This document shows, piece by piece, positions 1 through 7,207 of a stretch of 64,000 nt of DNA; position 1 is the stretch's first letter, and each line of letters starts with the position of its first letter. Made by a program: the position numbers and the translations under genes. This DNA is from a virus. The notes below the pieces were generated by a model that saw nothing but the letters and a program-made list of their open reading frames with translations, was not told the origin of the DNA and did no database searches. Location: positions 1 to 64,000 of the IMG/VR virus record IMGVR_UViG_3300049215_000223; one strand, written 5' to 3'.

Positions 1-4
1 AGAC

Positions 5-75
5 CAAATAGTATGGGAATTGAACCCATCTCGATTCTATTACAAGTAGAACTGAAGCACCAGCTTCCACTATTA
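5..75 (-). tRNA. tRNA-Thr (anticodon TGT)
   Basis: The minus strand folds into a tRNA. The acceptor is TAATAGT/ACTATTT (6 of 7 pairs) and the T-stem ATGGG/CCCAT carries the loop TTCAATT. The anticodon stem TTCTA/TAGAA carries the loop CTTGTAA, which gives anticodon TGT (reads ACA). The variable loop is TCGAG. The D-arm is odd: it can only form a short-looped hairpin (GAAGC-TGGT-GCTTC). No CCA is encoded. Folded by eye, so exact ends may shift by one base. Confidence 0.72.
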
Positions 76-96
76 TATTGCCATCACATCACTCAG

Positions 97-139
97 CGCA
101 TTGACCAGGACTCGAACCTGATTGGTTGCCATACAATGC
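97..139 (-). ncRNA. tRNA-like minihelix (acceptor plus T-arm only)
   Basis: Acceptor-like strands GCATTGT/TCAATGC (6 of 7 pairs) flank a T-arm of TCAGG, loop TTCGAGT and CCTGG. Only an 11-nt connector stands where the D-arm, anticodon arm and variable loop should be. The discriminator position is G and CCA is not encoded. The element at 12476-12521 has the same architecture and the same connector length. It may be a tRNA deletion derivative or a functional minihelix RNA. Confidence 0.5.
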
Positions 140-147
140 TTTAGATA

Positions 148-228
148 TTATTTGTTATCAATAGGATGACCGCAAGACTGACAGTTCATATGTCGATAAT
201 CAATTTGAGGAATAGAAATTAGTAACAT
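148..228 (-). CDS. 26-aa peptide with one CxxC knuckle
   Basis: A short frame whose ATG overlaps the TAA of the gene upstream (TAATG), the coupling seen across this region. The C-terminal half reads MNCQSCGHPIDNK, like the first half of a zinc ribbon. It lies between a GW-tail gene and the tRNA cluster. Function unknown; it may be a truncated Cys-ribbon protein. Confidence 0.4.
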   Translation of the reverse strand: MLLISIPQIDYRHMNCQSCGHPIDNK

Positions 229-530
229 TAGCACACCGCCGAATGTTCCCAGCCATCATAATCTTCTGGTCAAACACTAAGAACATCAGAAACAAATTCT
301 CTGTCTAGATCACCAAACTTCTCTTCAAAAGAAGCTGGCGTGTAAGTTTGACTCAAAGGAGATACTTGGGCATGAAAGGGGATTCCATATTTTTCTGAAA
401 TCTTTACAGCCTCTTTGATTGCCTTCTCTGCAATTTCTAATTGAATTCCAACTTCATCATCAAACTTATCAGCTAGAGCTTTGAACTCGTCTTCAAGTTT
501 CAGTTCTTCCTCAGTCTTGTCGTCATCCAT
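228..530 (-). pseudogene. GW-tail family gene interrupted by in-frame TGA
   Basis: Eighty-six acidic, helical residues run from ATG 530 to an in-frame TGA at 270-272. The same frame then continues for 13 codons ending in DGWEHSAVC and TAA. That tail matches the C-termini of the neighbours at 1666, 2087, 4630 and 5032 (GW[ST]xSSxxC), so the stop probably interrupts an intact family member. Alternatives are readthrough of TGA or a base-calling error. Confidence 0.6.
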
Positions 531-539
531 AATATACTC

Positions 540-1511
540 CTATAGTTGTTTTGCTTTGGCTAGGTACCAGCCACGAGCTTTATCACTCAGCGGTTTCTGG
601 ACTTGCTTCCAATCCAGATTGCTAGCTGCCATTTCGTCTTGGGTTTCTTTTTGAACATCACCAAGAACCCAGGCTACGAATTTACCAGTCAGCTTCATAT
701 CAACACCGCCGACCGCCGTAGCGCCTTGGTCTAGACGAGCCTCAGTCAATACCATCGAAACGAAGGCATCAATGCTGGCAGCGGATGCTGCGTCAACCTG
801 AGCCGGTTTAGCAGTAGCAATGTTCTTATGCTTCTCACCTTTAGCTTTGAAGACTAGATTGGCGAAATTGGTATAACCAAGATGCTCTTGGGTAGTCGGG
901 TAAAAGACTAGACCTTCACCAGTGCCTTTGATGCCGAAAATAGCTTCCACCCAGGGATCGTTTTCTTCAACCGCACTTACCCAACTATTGATGTTATCCA
1001 CATCCTTAGTCAAAGTCTCGCTAGAAGCTGACCATTCCATATCCAAACCTTCATTGTACCAGGGTAGAATGTAGGTGTCAGGAATGCCGCCTACGATATG
1101 CTTTAGGTCGCCTGGCTCAATGACCAGGGATTCAGGATTCTCCATGGAACGAACGGCAAAGACCGCAAAGCACTTCTTGGGAAGTGTAGAGACCGCAACA
1201 CCTTTTTGAATGCCGGGACCGATCCATTCGCCATAGACGATATGGTTGTTCTTAAGATTCCACTTATCTTTGTTCTCTTCAACCCACCTGGCGAAGCCCG
1301 CATTGTCGTTACCAACTGACAGTTCAGCGGTACGACTTTGGGCAATCACCCTACCATCTTGATGACATTGGATGGCAGCGTTGGTACCATGGAGTTTTAC
1401 TTTTGGTCGATAGTGTACCAGGCTCTTACCATTTAGAATCTCTGGATGAGCGGAAGTAAACTTGCGTATATTGTGAAAACTTTCAATCTCTGTCCAAGCT
1501 ACAAATGCCAT
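540..1511 (-). CDS. RNA ligase, Rnl2-like nucleotidyltransferase
   Basis: A 323-aa ATP-dependent ligase that would seal nicked RNA through a lysyl-AMP intermediate. Nucleotidyltransferase motifs are visible in order: motif I KVKLHGTNAA (Lys near residue 39), motif III VYGEWIGPGI, motif IV EGLVFYP and motif V VFKAKGEKH. A C-terminal helical extension follows. It lies just downstream of tRNA-like genes, as expected for phage tRNA repair. The TAG stop is directly before the next gene, showing that TAG acts as a true stop here. Confidence 0.85.
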   Translation of the reverse strand: MAFVAWTEIESFHNIRKFTSAHPEILNGKSLVHYRPKVKLHGTNAAIQCHQDGRVIAQSRTAELSVGNDNAGFARWVEENKDKWNLKNNHIVYGEWIGPGIQKGVAVSTLPKKCFAVFAVRSMENPESLVIEPGDLKHIVGGIPDTYILPWYNEGLDMEWSASSETLTKDVDNINSWVSAVEENDPWVEAIFGIKGTGEGLVFYPTTQEHLGYTNFANLVFKAKGEKHKNIATAKPAQVDAASAASIDAFVSMVLTEARLDQGATAVGGVDMKLTGKFVAWVLGDVQKETQDEMAASNLDWKQVQKPLSDKARGWYLAKAKQL

Positions 1512-1666
1512 TATCTTCCTCTTGATTTAGTACTCAGTCGTGATCTAAATTTTTTCTTCTTTTGTTCCTGAGGAAACTTATAGAAGAATAGATAGATCAT
1601 TAGACAGATATCAAAGATACAAATTATAATATCTACGATACTGAGTATGATATCTAACTTATCCAT
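1511..1666 (-). CDS. 51-aa membrane protein with basic tail
   Basis: The frame opens at an ATG overlapping the TAA of the gene upstream (TAATG) and ends with a TAA overlapping the ATG of the RNA ligase gene. One Ile/Leu/Val-rich segment (about residues 4-27) is followed by a Lys/Arg-rich tail ending in RSRLSTKSRGR. This suggests a single-pass inner-membrane peptide. Both overlaps support it as real. Function unknown. Confidence 0.6.
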   Translation of the reverse strand: MDKLDIILSIVDIIICIFDICLMIYLFFYKFPQEQKKKKFRSRLSTKSRGR

Positions 1667-2076
1667 TAGCAGTAGCTACTAGAAGTAGACCAGCCAGCAG
1701 AATTGATTTCGGTTTCCAAATCGGAAACATCAATCATCTCTAGCTTTTGAGCCAGATAACAATCACCTTCATCACGTAGCCATTGACTATTGAAAAGAGC
1801 AGGTAAGTTAGCTTCTTCGCGGAGCCGATTAACTTCCCTCAAAGCCTTGGTTGCTTCCCTGATCTTGCGATTAATCTGAGAGGCGGTATCACCAAACTCA
1901 GCTTCCAAGTCTTTGTAAAGGTTAACATCGTTGACGTTGACCTTCCCAAGTCCGCCCTCTTCCCATTCAATCGCAATGATCTCGGGACCATCTTTAAGTT
2001 GATTGCCAATCACGACACCAACATTACCATCCTCATCTTGGATCTTGGTGTTGATTTCCATTTCAATAGCTTTCAT
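1666..2076 (-). CDS. GW-tail family protein (136 aa)
   Basis: The start at 2076 is set by an AAAGGAG ribosome site 7 nt upstream that overlaps the preceding stop. The N-terminal 50 residues look like a small beta-barrel (VGVVIGNQ...IIAIEWEEGG), as in KOW/SH3-like proteins. A helical, charged middle follows, then the tail INSAGWSTSSSYC. Members at 2087, 4630 and 5032 share this plan. Function unknown. Confidence 0.7.
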   Translation of the reverse strand: MKAIEMEINTKIQDEDGNVGVVIGNQLKDGPEIIAIEWEEGGLGKVNVNDVNLYKDLEAEFGDTASQINRKIREATKALREVNRLREEANLPALFNSQWLRDEGDCYLAQKLEMIDVSDLETEINSAGWSTSSSYC

Positions 2077-2086
2077 GATATCTCCT

Positions 2087-2491
2087 TTAGCAATGCAACG
2101 AAGATGTAGACCAACCGGCAGCATCCATTGCTCGAAGCAAAGGACCAACAGCCTCATACATTTCGTGCAGGTCTTGACCTCCAGCTTCAGCCATCTTAAC
2201 AGCTTCAGTCAGCTTGTTAGCGGCTTCCTGAACCCTTTCACGACATGCGGTTTGTAGCTTTGAGAACTCTTCAGATAGGCGATCGTATTCAGCCTTCGCA
2301 TCAGCCTCCAACATCAAAGCCGAAGTTTTGACTTTGTTGACCGTATCGCCCGCCCAACGCTTATCCCATTTAACAACTACCACATTAGGATCATCAGTCT
2401 GAGCAATTACTTTGCCAACAGGCGGAGGATTTTCATACCTGGCATTGGTCTTGCTAACCTTTTCCGAGACACGAGTTCCGATGCTAAACAT
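2087..2491 (-). CDS. GW-tail family protein (134 aa)
   Basis: Barrel-like N-terminus (GKVIAQTDDPNVVVVKWD), coiled middle and terminal GWSTSSLHC. The start at 2491 follows a good sigma-70-type promoter at 2514-2541, so this gene probably heads a leftward transcript with the genes at 1666, 1511 and 540. Function unknown. Confidence 0.7.
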   Translation of the reverse strand: MFSIGTRVSEKVSKTNARYENPPPVGKVIAQTDDPNVVVVKWDKRWAGDTVNKVKTSALMLEADAKAEYDRLSEEFSKLQTACRERVQEAANKLTEAVKMAEAGGQDLHEMYEAVGPLLRAMDAAGWSTSSLHC

Positions 2492-2513
2492 TTTGTTTTC
2501 CTTTATTGTTGAG

Positions 2514-2541
2514 AATTTATCCACTGTTAATTTTTTGTCAA
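2514..2541 (-). promoter_or_regulatory. sigma-70-like promoter
   Basis: TTGACA at 2541-2536, a 16-nt spacer and TAAATT at 2519-2514, about 23 nt upstream of the start at 2491. It lies between the displaced gene fragment and the GW-tail gene. Confidence 0.55.
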
Positions 2542-2543
2542 GA

Positions 2544-2711
2544 CTAGTATTTGGAGCCAGTGAAGGGTTTGACCAAACCAGACTGAACGTCCTTCTGAAA
2601 TTTGTCCCAGTAACCCTCTGGATACAATTTAAGAATTTCCAAAGCGTTCTCATAGGCAAACTCTCGGAACCAACCGGAAGTAATGCTAGAACATACCTTG
2701 GAAAGTGCAAA
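2544..2711 (-). pseudogene. Displaced 3' fragment of the nucleotidyltransferase-like gene
   Basis: About 55 codons (FALSKVCSSITSGWFRE... to a stop) closely match the C-terminus of the gene at 3016-3933 at protein level, though the DNA has diverged clearly. No start exists. The fragment is cut off from its parent by the plus-strand HNH gene. This looks like the original gene end left behind when an endonuclease element with its own version of that end inserted. Confidence 0.65.
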
Positions 2712-3041
2712 TATAATCTTTCTAAAAAAGAATATCTCAATCAGAAACGACAAGAGCGTCGTCAATCAAGATATCTTTATTTATTGAATTATTTATCAAA
2801 TCATGGGTGCGTGGATTGCGGAGAAACCGATCCTATCGTATTAGATTTTGACCATGTATCAGGTGACAAAATTGACGCTCTTAGTCATATGGCACATGCT
2901 GTTAGACCAATGGATGTTATCCAACAAGAGATTGAAAAATGTCAGATTAGATGTTCAAACTGCCATAGAAGAAAAACTGCCAAGGAGCAGAATTGGTACT
3001 ACTATGTAGATTTTTCTAATATGACACTGAAGACTTCGTAA
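2712..3041 (+). CDS. HNH homing endonuclease, 5' end unclear
   Basis: A basic N-terminal region leads into CVDCGETDPIVLDFDHV (first Cys pair and catalytic DH) and CQIRCSNCHRRKTAKEQ (second Cys pair and HxxR), a classic HNH nuclease. The frame is open leftward through antisense sequence, but no ATG lies near the homology start, so a non-ATG start or 5' truncation is likely. It sits on the opposite strand between duplicated ends of a minus-strand gene and overlaps the right copy by 26 nt. Confidence 0.75.
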   Translation, partial: YNLSKKEYLNQKRQERRQSRYLYLLNYLSNHGCVDCGETDPIVLDFDHVSGDKIDALSHMAHAVRPMDVIQQEIEKCQIRCSNCHRRKTAKEQNWYYYVDFSNMTLKTS

Positions 3042-3933
3042 AGGGTTTTACTAGACCTTTCTTGATATCTTCCTGGAATTTTTCCCAGTATCCAATAGGA
3101 TATAGCTTCAAGATATCAAGAGCGTTTTCGTATGCGAAAGCTCTAAACCAACCACTGGTAATAGAGCTGCACACTTTACTCAAGGCAAACTTCCAGGCGT
3201 ATTCTGGAGTCCATACATTGGGGTGTGGTACGAGAGAACGCTCAATGGCAAGAACGGCAGCCTCTTCGATAACACCATTCATTCGCACTTCCTTGGGAAG
3301 AGCAAAGAATTTGTTCTTGTCGCACTGAACCTGCTCGCCATCCTTCATGTAATAGGTGTAAGCTGGTCGCTCACCACGAGCAACGGATTCATGAATAGTA
3401 TCATGGTCATACACGTACTGAATAGCGTCGTCAGCAAAGAACCCATCCTTGGATTGATTCAGTTTGGGGTGAGAATAGTTGTAGGTCTCTTTCTCACGGA
3501 GCTTGAAGAAGGCTTGGTACTCCGGGCGAATCTCACAACCCACATGTTTCAACACATGGTAGTCAAGTAGAGTCTTCCAGAAGTGTGGGCTGTTCTTCAA
3601 GTACTTATGTGAAGCCTTGATGGTGAACAGCATGTCCAGCGAGGGAACATCACCGAAAGGAGTCTCGATAGATTCCGGATCACCTTCTACGATATCCAAA
3701 AGCATTTCCGTGCTGGTACCAGGAACATTGATTTCGAATTCGCAGTTGGTAGAACCTTCCACGATCATCTTGTTCTTGACAGCATACACCTTGGTCGGAT
3801 TGACCTTGGCGGAATTCTTTTCCATCCAAGTATCAAACTCTTCCTTCGTGCAAACGAAGTCAAAGTCCTTAGGTTGACGCATCAAAAGCTTGGGCGCGCG
3901 AAGTGCCAAAGCACGAGAGCCAATGAGAATCAT
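3016..3933 (-). CDS. Putative nucleotidyltransferase-fold protein (305 aa)
   Basis: Begins MILIGSRALALR and continues to PKDFDFVC, matching the GS-x-AL...D-x-D pattern of minimal nucleotidyltransferases. The rest is helical with several aromatic patches. Its last 55 residues are duplicated at 2544-2711 beyond the HNH insertion. Substrate unknown. The fold call rests on the N-terminal motif only. Confidence 0.55.
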   Translation of the reverse strand: MILIGSRALALRAPKLLMRQPKDFDFVCTKEEFDTWMEKNSAKVNPTKVYAVKNKMIVEGSTNCEFEINVPGTSTEMLLDIVEGDPESIETPFGDVPSLDMLFTIKASHKYLKNSPHFWKTLLDYHVLKHVGCEIRPEYQAFFKLREKETYNYSHPKLNQSKDGFFADDAIQYVYDHDTIHESVARGERPAYTYYMKDGEQVQCDKNKFFALPKEVRMNGVIEEAAVLAIERSLVPHPNVWTPEYAWKFALSKVCSSITSGWFRAFAYENALDILKLYPIGYWEKFQEDIKKGLVKPFTKSSVSY

Positions 3934-3951
3934 TTTCTAGATTTTTCTTTC

Positions 3952-4195
3952 TTAGCATGGTGTTCCCGAAGGAGACCACCCCTCATCATCATAATCGTAT
4001 GCGCCATTGCGATAGCCTAGATTGCACTCATAGGTAGAGCTATTCCAGCCTTCATCTCTAACGCCCCGTCTTTTGGATTAATAGCTGAATCAAAGCGTCC
4101 ACATCTACTGGAGACAGCTCACCTCGCGACTCCTTGTCGCGAATCTGTTGGTAAGTTTCTTGCATCAGCTTTTCAAATTCAGCATTCAAATCCAT
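3952..4195 (-). pseudogene. GW-tail gene with +1 frameshift
   Basis: ATG 4195 opens a frame that stops after 46 residues. A one-base shift near the G4 run (4064-4067) joins it to a frame carrying two copies of the family tail, DEGWNSSTYEC and DEGWSPSGTPC, then TAA. The N-terminus resembles the next gene (EFEKLMQ). One extra G explains it, so decay, programmed shifting or a homopolymer error are all possible. Confidence 0.55.
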
Positions 4196-4209
4196 TTTGA
4201 ATTCCTTAT

Positions 4210-4407
4210 TCAACCACACCAATTAGAACGACGCCAAGCTTCATCGGGCATTGGACCAAGATGGTCCTTCATGCCTAGGCGTTCTTCCAACATTTTCTGA
4301 AGCTTCTCAGCTTCCTCCTTACTATGCTTACGTTCCCTGTAATCATAGCGTAAGTTTTCAAAAACTGACTGCATCAGCTTTTAAAACTCCCATTCTAAAT
4401 CATCCAT
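4210..4407 (-). pseudogene. GW-tail relative with nonsense codon at position 9
   Basis: Starts MDDLEWEF, then TAA (4383-4381), then KLMQ. The neighbour at 4195 reads EFEKLMQ, so TAA replaces a Glu codon. The frame continues to DEAWRRSNWCG and TGA. Translation could restart at the in-frame ATG at 4374, giving a 54-aa product. The start overlaps an upstream TAA (TAATG). Confidence 0.5.
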
Positions 4408-4478
4408 TAATGCTTCCCTCTACACCAACAGGCGCAATGTGCAATGCACAATGCACAGTTTACGAGAGCAAACTTCAT
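4407..4478 (-). CDS. 23-aa Cys/His-rich peptide
   Basis: A tiny frame (MKFALVNCALCIAHCACWC...) ends with TAATG overlap into the next gene. The underlying DNA is a run of short GTGCATT-like repeats, so the Cys pattern may be a by-product. No strong ribosome site. Confidence 0.25.
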   Translation of the reverse strand: MKFALVNCALCIAHCACWCRGKH

Positions 4479-4553
4479 CCGGTTGCCAATTGCAATTGTC
4501 ACCGTCAATTTCGTTTGCCCTGCAATAAATAGATTTTTTTTGCTTGAGGCTTC

Positions 4554-4628
4554 TTATCTCTCAGAGAGAGAGAGAGAGAGAGCTAGCAATAAGCCGCCCA
4601 CAATACCAATACAAATAGCTGTAATCAT
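4554..4628 (-). CDS. 24-aa membrane peptide containing a (CT)10 tract
   Basis: ATG lies 1 nt after the TAA of the gene at 4630. The product is hydrophobic (MITAICIGIVGGLLLA) and then LSLSLS encoded by the dinucleotide run. Any change in repeat number other than a multiple of three units alters the frame. Real expression is uncertain. Confidence 0.35.
   Translation of the reverse strand: MITAICIGIVGGLLLALSLSLSER
4563..4582. repeat. (AG)10 microsatellite
   Basis: Ten uninterrupted AG units on the plus strand, inside the 24-aa frame on the minus strand. Dinucleotide tracts this long are prone to slippage. Confidence 0.9.
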
Positions 4629-4629
4629 A

Positions 4630-5025
4630 TTAACACCAAAGAGAAGAGCTGCTCCAACCACCATGTTCGATGGTTGATTCTAGCTCCTTTACATCAATGA
4701 GTTTCAATCGATGCAAATCGTAATGACTAACCTTAGATTTATTTTCTAGATTGTGAAGCTCTTGTAATGCATGAAAGGCTACTTGAAAGGCGTCTTTGGC
4801 AGCATCTATTTTGGATTGATACTCTACAGCAGTCTTCTTAATCTCTTCTAGATCGTAGAGGTGAAGCTCCTTAATATCAAAACTATCTGCCGCCCCGGAG
4901 GAGTCATTTGCAGGTTTGACTTGTACCAAACCATCCGCATCGGGCTGGGTAGTTACAATGTAACGATACTCGATACCATCACAAGTGAAAACCTCAGCGC
5001 CAACAACACAATCTTTTGCTTTCAT
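4630..5025 (-). CDS. GW-tail family protein (131 aa)
   Basis: Barrel-like N-terminus (VGAEVFTCDGIEYRYIVTT), then a long helical region and the tail EHGGWSSSSLWC. It is 6 nt downstream of the gene at 5032. Probably co-transcribed with 5032 and 5414 from the promoter at 5868-5896. Confidence 0.7.
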   Translation of the reverse strand: MKAKDCVVGAEVFTCDGIEYRYIVTTQPDADGLVQVKPANDSSGAADSFDIKELHLYDLEEIKKTAVEYQSKIDAAKDAFQVAFHALQELHNLENKSKVSHYDLHRLKLIDVKELESTIEHGGWSSSSLWC

Positions 5026-5031
5026 GATTCC

Positions 5032-5403
5032 TCAGTAGCAGTTAGAAGAAGACCAGCCAACGTCCATGGCAATCTCCTTCAATAGGCTAGTGTCAAGGTC
5101 GTAGTCGTAAGACAGGTTGCGAATAGTCGTGCCGCGCTTTTCAGCTATGTCCCTAGCTTCTGATAGAAGCTCTGTAGCTTGTTCAAGCTTTGCTTTAATC
5201 TGTTCAAAGTCCTTCTCAAAGGACTCATCATAGGCTTCTAGACAATCGAATGCTACCCTATCTAGCTCGCCATCTTCCCATTCGACAGCAATCATATCCG
5301 GTTCGGAAACGCTACGACCAATTACCGTAGCCTTACGAGGGGGATCCCAATCGGCATGACGGGCGATTACTTTCATACCAGCTTCAAAGTCTTCAGCTTC
5401 CAT
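5032..5403 (-). CDS. GW-tail family protein (123 aa)
   Basis: The N-terminus holds ATVIGRSVSEPDMIAVEWED, close to the matching stretch of the 1666 gene (VVIGNQ...IIAIEWEEG). A coiled region of about 55 residues and the tail DVGWSSSNCY follow. A small beta-barrel tied by a coil to a Trp/Ser/Cys tail is the family plan. Function unknown. Confidence 0.7.
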   Translation of the reverse strand: MEAEDFEAGMKVIARHADWDPPRKATVIGRSVSEPDMIAVEWEDGELDRVAFDCLEAYDESFEKDFEQIKAKLEQATELLSEARDIAEKRGTTIRNLSYDYDLDTSLLKEIAMDVGWSSSNCY

Positions 5404-5413
5404 TTTATTCTCT

Positions 5414-5818
5414 TTATTGAGTTACTTGTTGTCTCATCCTGGCATAGCGGGCAAATGCTTCTGCCGCAACTACCTTAGCCCCCTCACATAGGAAGCAATT
5501 AACATGAGTTACTGTATATCCAGTAGCCGTTTCTAAACGGTTCTCAAAGTGTCCCGCGCCCGCACATGCAGGACAAGTATTCTTGGTAACATCATCATTA
5601 CCAGCCAAGTCTTCGAGCACTTCCATATCTGAAATATACTCCTGAACAAGCTCAAGTGCCTCTGGACTGAGAGTTACTTCTTTTGCTTTTACGTAAGTTT
5701 GAGAAGCATCTTTTTCTAATTCTACCGAATAGAATGTTACTTGATCATTCTCAATACAGTGTGCTACAACTTTTCCAAATCCTCTAGGTGTGTTTACCCT
5801 AGTGCCTTTATGAAACAT
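5414..5818 (-). CDS. Barrel plus DnaJ-type zinc-finger protein (134 aa)
   Basis: Residues 1-45 resemble the family barrel (RVNTPRGFGKVVAHC). A CPACAGAG...CFLCEGAK module near residues 80-115 resembles a DnaJ-type zinc finger, and the protein ends in a basic helix without the GW tail. It is the first gene after the promoter at 5868-5896. Confidence 0.65.
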   Translation of the reverse strand: MFHKGTRVNTPRGFGKVVAHCIENDQVTFYSVELEKDASQTYVKAKEVTLSPEALELVQEYISDMEVLEDLAGNDDVTKNTCPACAGAGHFENRLETATGYTVTHVNCFLCEGAKVVAAEAFARYARMRQQVTQ

Positions 5819-5867
5819 TGCTCTTTACCTTTCCAATTAAATCCTAACTGCGAATATTGAGGATGTA

Positions 5868-5896
5868 ATTATAGGCACGAACATTTCGTTAGGCAA
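5868..5896 (-). promoter_or_regulatory. sigma-70-like promoter
   Basis: TTGCCT (5896-5891), 17-nt spacer, perfect TATAAT (5873-5868), about 50 nt upstream of the gene at 5414-5818. The best sigma-70-type site seen in the left half. Confidence 0.6.
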
Positions 5897-5940
5897 GGGG
5901 TACCATTTAGAAAAAATGATTCCCCTATCGGAAGGTTGGA

Positions 5941-6081
5941 TTAGGCATCCGCAGGAGGATGTTGAAGAACATCTACCGCAGCCATCACCATATGGCTACA
6001 ATTTTCTTCTTGGTCAATCAGCCAGTAATAGGCTGCCAGAACGAACAGAGCCGTGATGTGTTCATTATGAGAACGAATCAT
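5941..6081 (-). CDS. 46-aa helical protein
   Basis: ATG overlaps the TGA of the gene at 6078 (ATGA). The product has a hydrophobic stretch (ALFVLAAYYWLI) and ends HPPADA. Coupling to the coiled-coil gene upstream supports it. Function unknown. Confidence 0.55.
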   Translation of the reverse strand: MIRSHNEHITALFVLAAYYWLIDQEENCSHMVMAAVDVLQHPPADA

Positions 6082-6389
6082 TTCTTTTCCCTTTGGGCAA
6101 GAAGAATTTCCCAAGTTTCCGGATCCAAATCAGGAAGAATCTTTCGGAAGCGTTCAATATCTTCCTCACGTTCCAATGACTTGTGGTCCAGGTTCCTGTG
6201 CCGCCAGATACGCAATTCTTCCAGAAGCCTATCTCGAATGAGATTCGTTTCGATTAGAAGCGATTCGGCATCCGTCAAGGCTTTCTTAGCTTGAGAAACC
6301 TTGCTACGAATGCCCTTCTGCTCACGTTCTACTTCTGCAATCTTGAGAAGCAACGCCTCCTCTTGGAGGCGTTGCGCTTCGGTCAACAT
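6078..6389 (-). CDS. Coiled-coil protein (103 aa)
   Basis: Almost entirely charged helix with heptad-like Leu/Ile spacing (residues 1-75), ending in LPDLDPETWEILLAQREKK. I chose the start at 6389 because longer frames would overlap the gene at 6413. Function unknown. Confidence 0.6.
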   Translation of the reverse strand: MLTEAQRLQEEALLLKIAEVEREQKGIRSKVSQAKKALTDAESLLIETNLIRDRLLEELRIWRHRNLDHKSLEREEDIERFRKILPDLDPETWEILLAQREKK

Positions 6390-6412
6390 GCGAATCTCGT
6401 TTGTGAAATTGT

Positions 6413-6685
6413 TTACAGACCCAAGTGAATGCGATCGTTCACATTCATCTTGAGGATTGACTTCTGAGCTTCGGGGCTGAGACCATTCCAAATCTCGACA
6501 CCCTTCTCCGAAGAGCTGATCTCTCGTACGATCTCCCATCCGCGCCCACACTCGACTTCGATCCACTTGTTGGTCTCTTCATCGCGAACCCATTTCGTGT
6601 AAATGCGGTCTCGGCGTTCGACCACGATCTTGTGGCACTTGTCACCCAGATTTGTCATACGACCAGTAACTTGACATTGAAACAT
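6413..6685 (-). CDS. 90-aa phage protein
   Basis: Starts MFQCQVTGRMTNLGDKCHKIV and ends in a mixed alpha/beta segment (GLSPEAQKSILKMN). There are two Cys near the N-terminus but no full zinc site. A ribosome site (AAAGGAG) precedes it. Function unknown. Confidence 0.6.
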   Translation of the reverse strand: MFQCQVTGRMTNLGDKCHKIVVERRDRIYTKWVRDEETNKWIEVECGRGWEIVREISSSEKGVEIWNGLSPEAQKSILKMNVNDRIHLGL

Positions 6686-6697
6686 TTGATTTCTCCT

Positions 6698-6913
6698 TTA
6701 CCTCTTTTGAGGCATGTGTTTTTCACAAGAACATTTGGGCATCCAAAACCTTACTGTAACAATCACGCAGACAGCCATGACCAGTAAGGATTTGAATTCA
6801 ACCCTATAGCCTTCACCAACAATCAGGTTGTTGATTGTCCATAAACATGCAAGCGTGATTACACACTTGATGGTATATGGAATAACCCAATTGGTAATGA
6901 AGAATTTAAACAT
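6698..6913 (-). CDS. Two-helix membrane protein (71 aa)
   Basis: Two hydrophobic helices, about residues 10-32 and 42-57, then a short tail with CSC. Likely an inner-membrane protein. Function unknown. Confidence 0.55.
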   Translation of the reverse strand: MFKFFITNWVIPYTIKCVITLACLWTINNLIVGEGYRVEFKSLLVMAVCVIVTVRFWMPKCSCEKHMPQKR

Positions 6914-6924
6914 GACCTACCCTA

Positions 6925-7203
6925 TCACGAATCAGATTCGTCGTCAGCCTGCGTGCGCCGACGATGTTCCGCCTTCGTGTGCTTGTTGCGATCTTCCTTC
7001 TTCTCTCGTGCCTTGAGCGCGGGATTGAAAGGAATCAGATGCTTCCATTCGTCCATGATGTAGCTGTCGCGACCAAAGTCAACGACAACTTCATTCTCGG
7101 AATTGCCCACACGCGCATAGACAACGCCCTTTGCGCCCGCGAGATCCTCCGCGAACTTTGCGCCAACGTACGAAACTTCATCATCCTTCATGAAACGAGC
7201 CAT
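6925..7203 (-). CDS. Small beta-barrel protein with basic/acidic tail (92 aa)
   Basis: AKGVVYARVGNSENEVVVDF near residues 24-43 suggests a KOW/SH3-like barrel, related in style to the GW-tail N-termini. A highly charged KEDRNKHTKAEHRRR stretch and an acidic end follow. Function unknown. Confidence 0.6.
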   Translation of the reverse strand: MARFMKDDEVSYVGAKFAEDLAGAKGVVYARVGNSENEVVVDFGRDSYIMDEWKHLIPFNPALKAREKKEDRNKHTKAEHRRRTQADDESDS

Positions 7204-7207
7204 GTAT

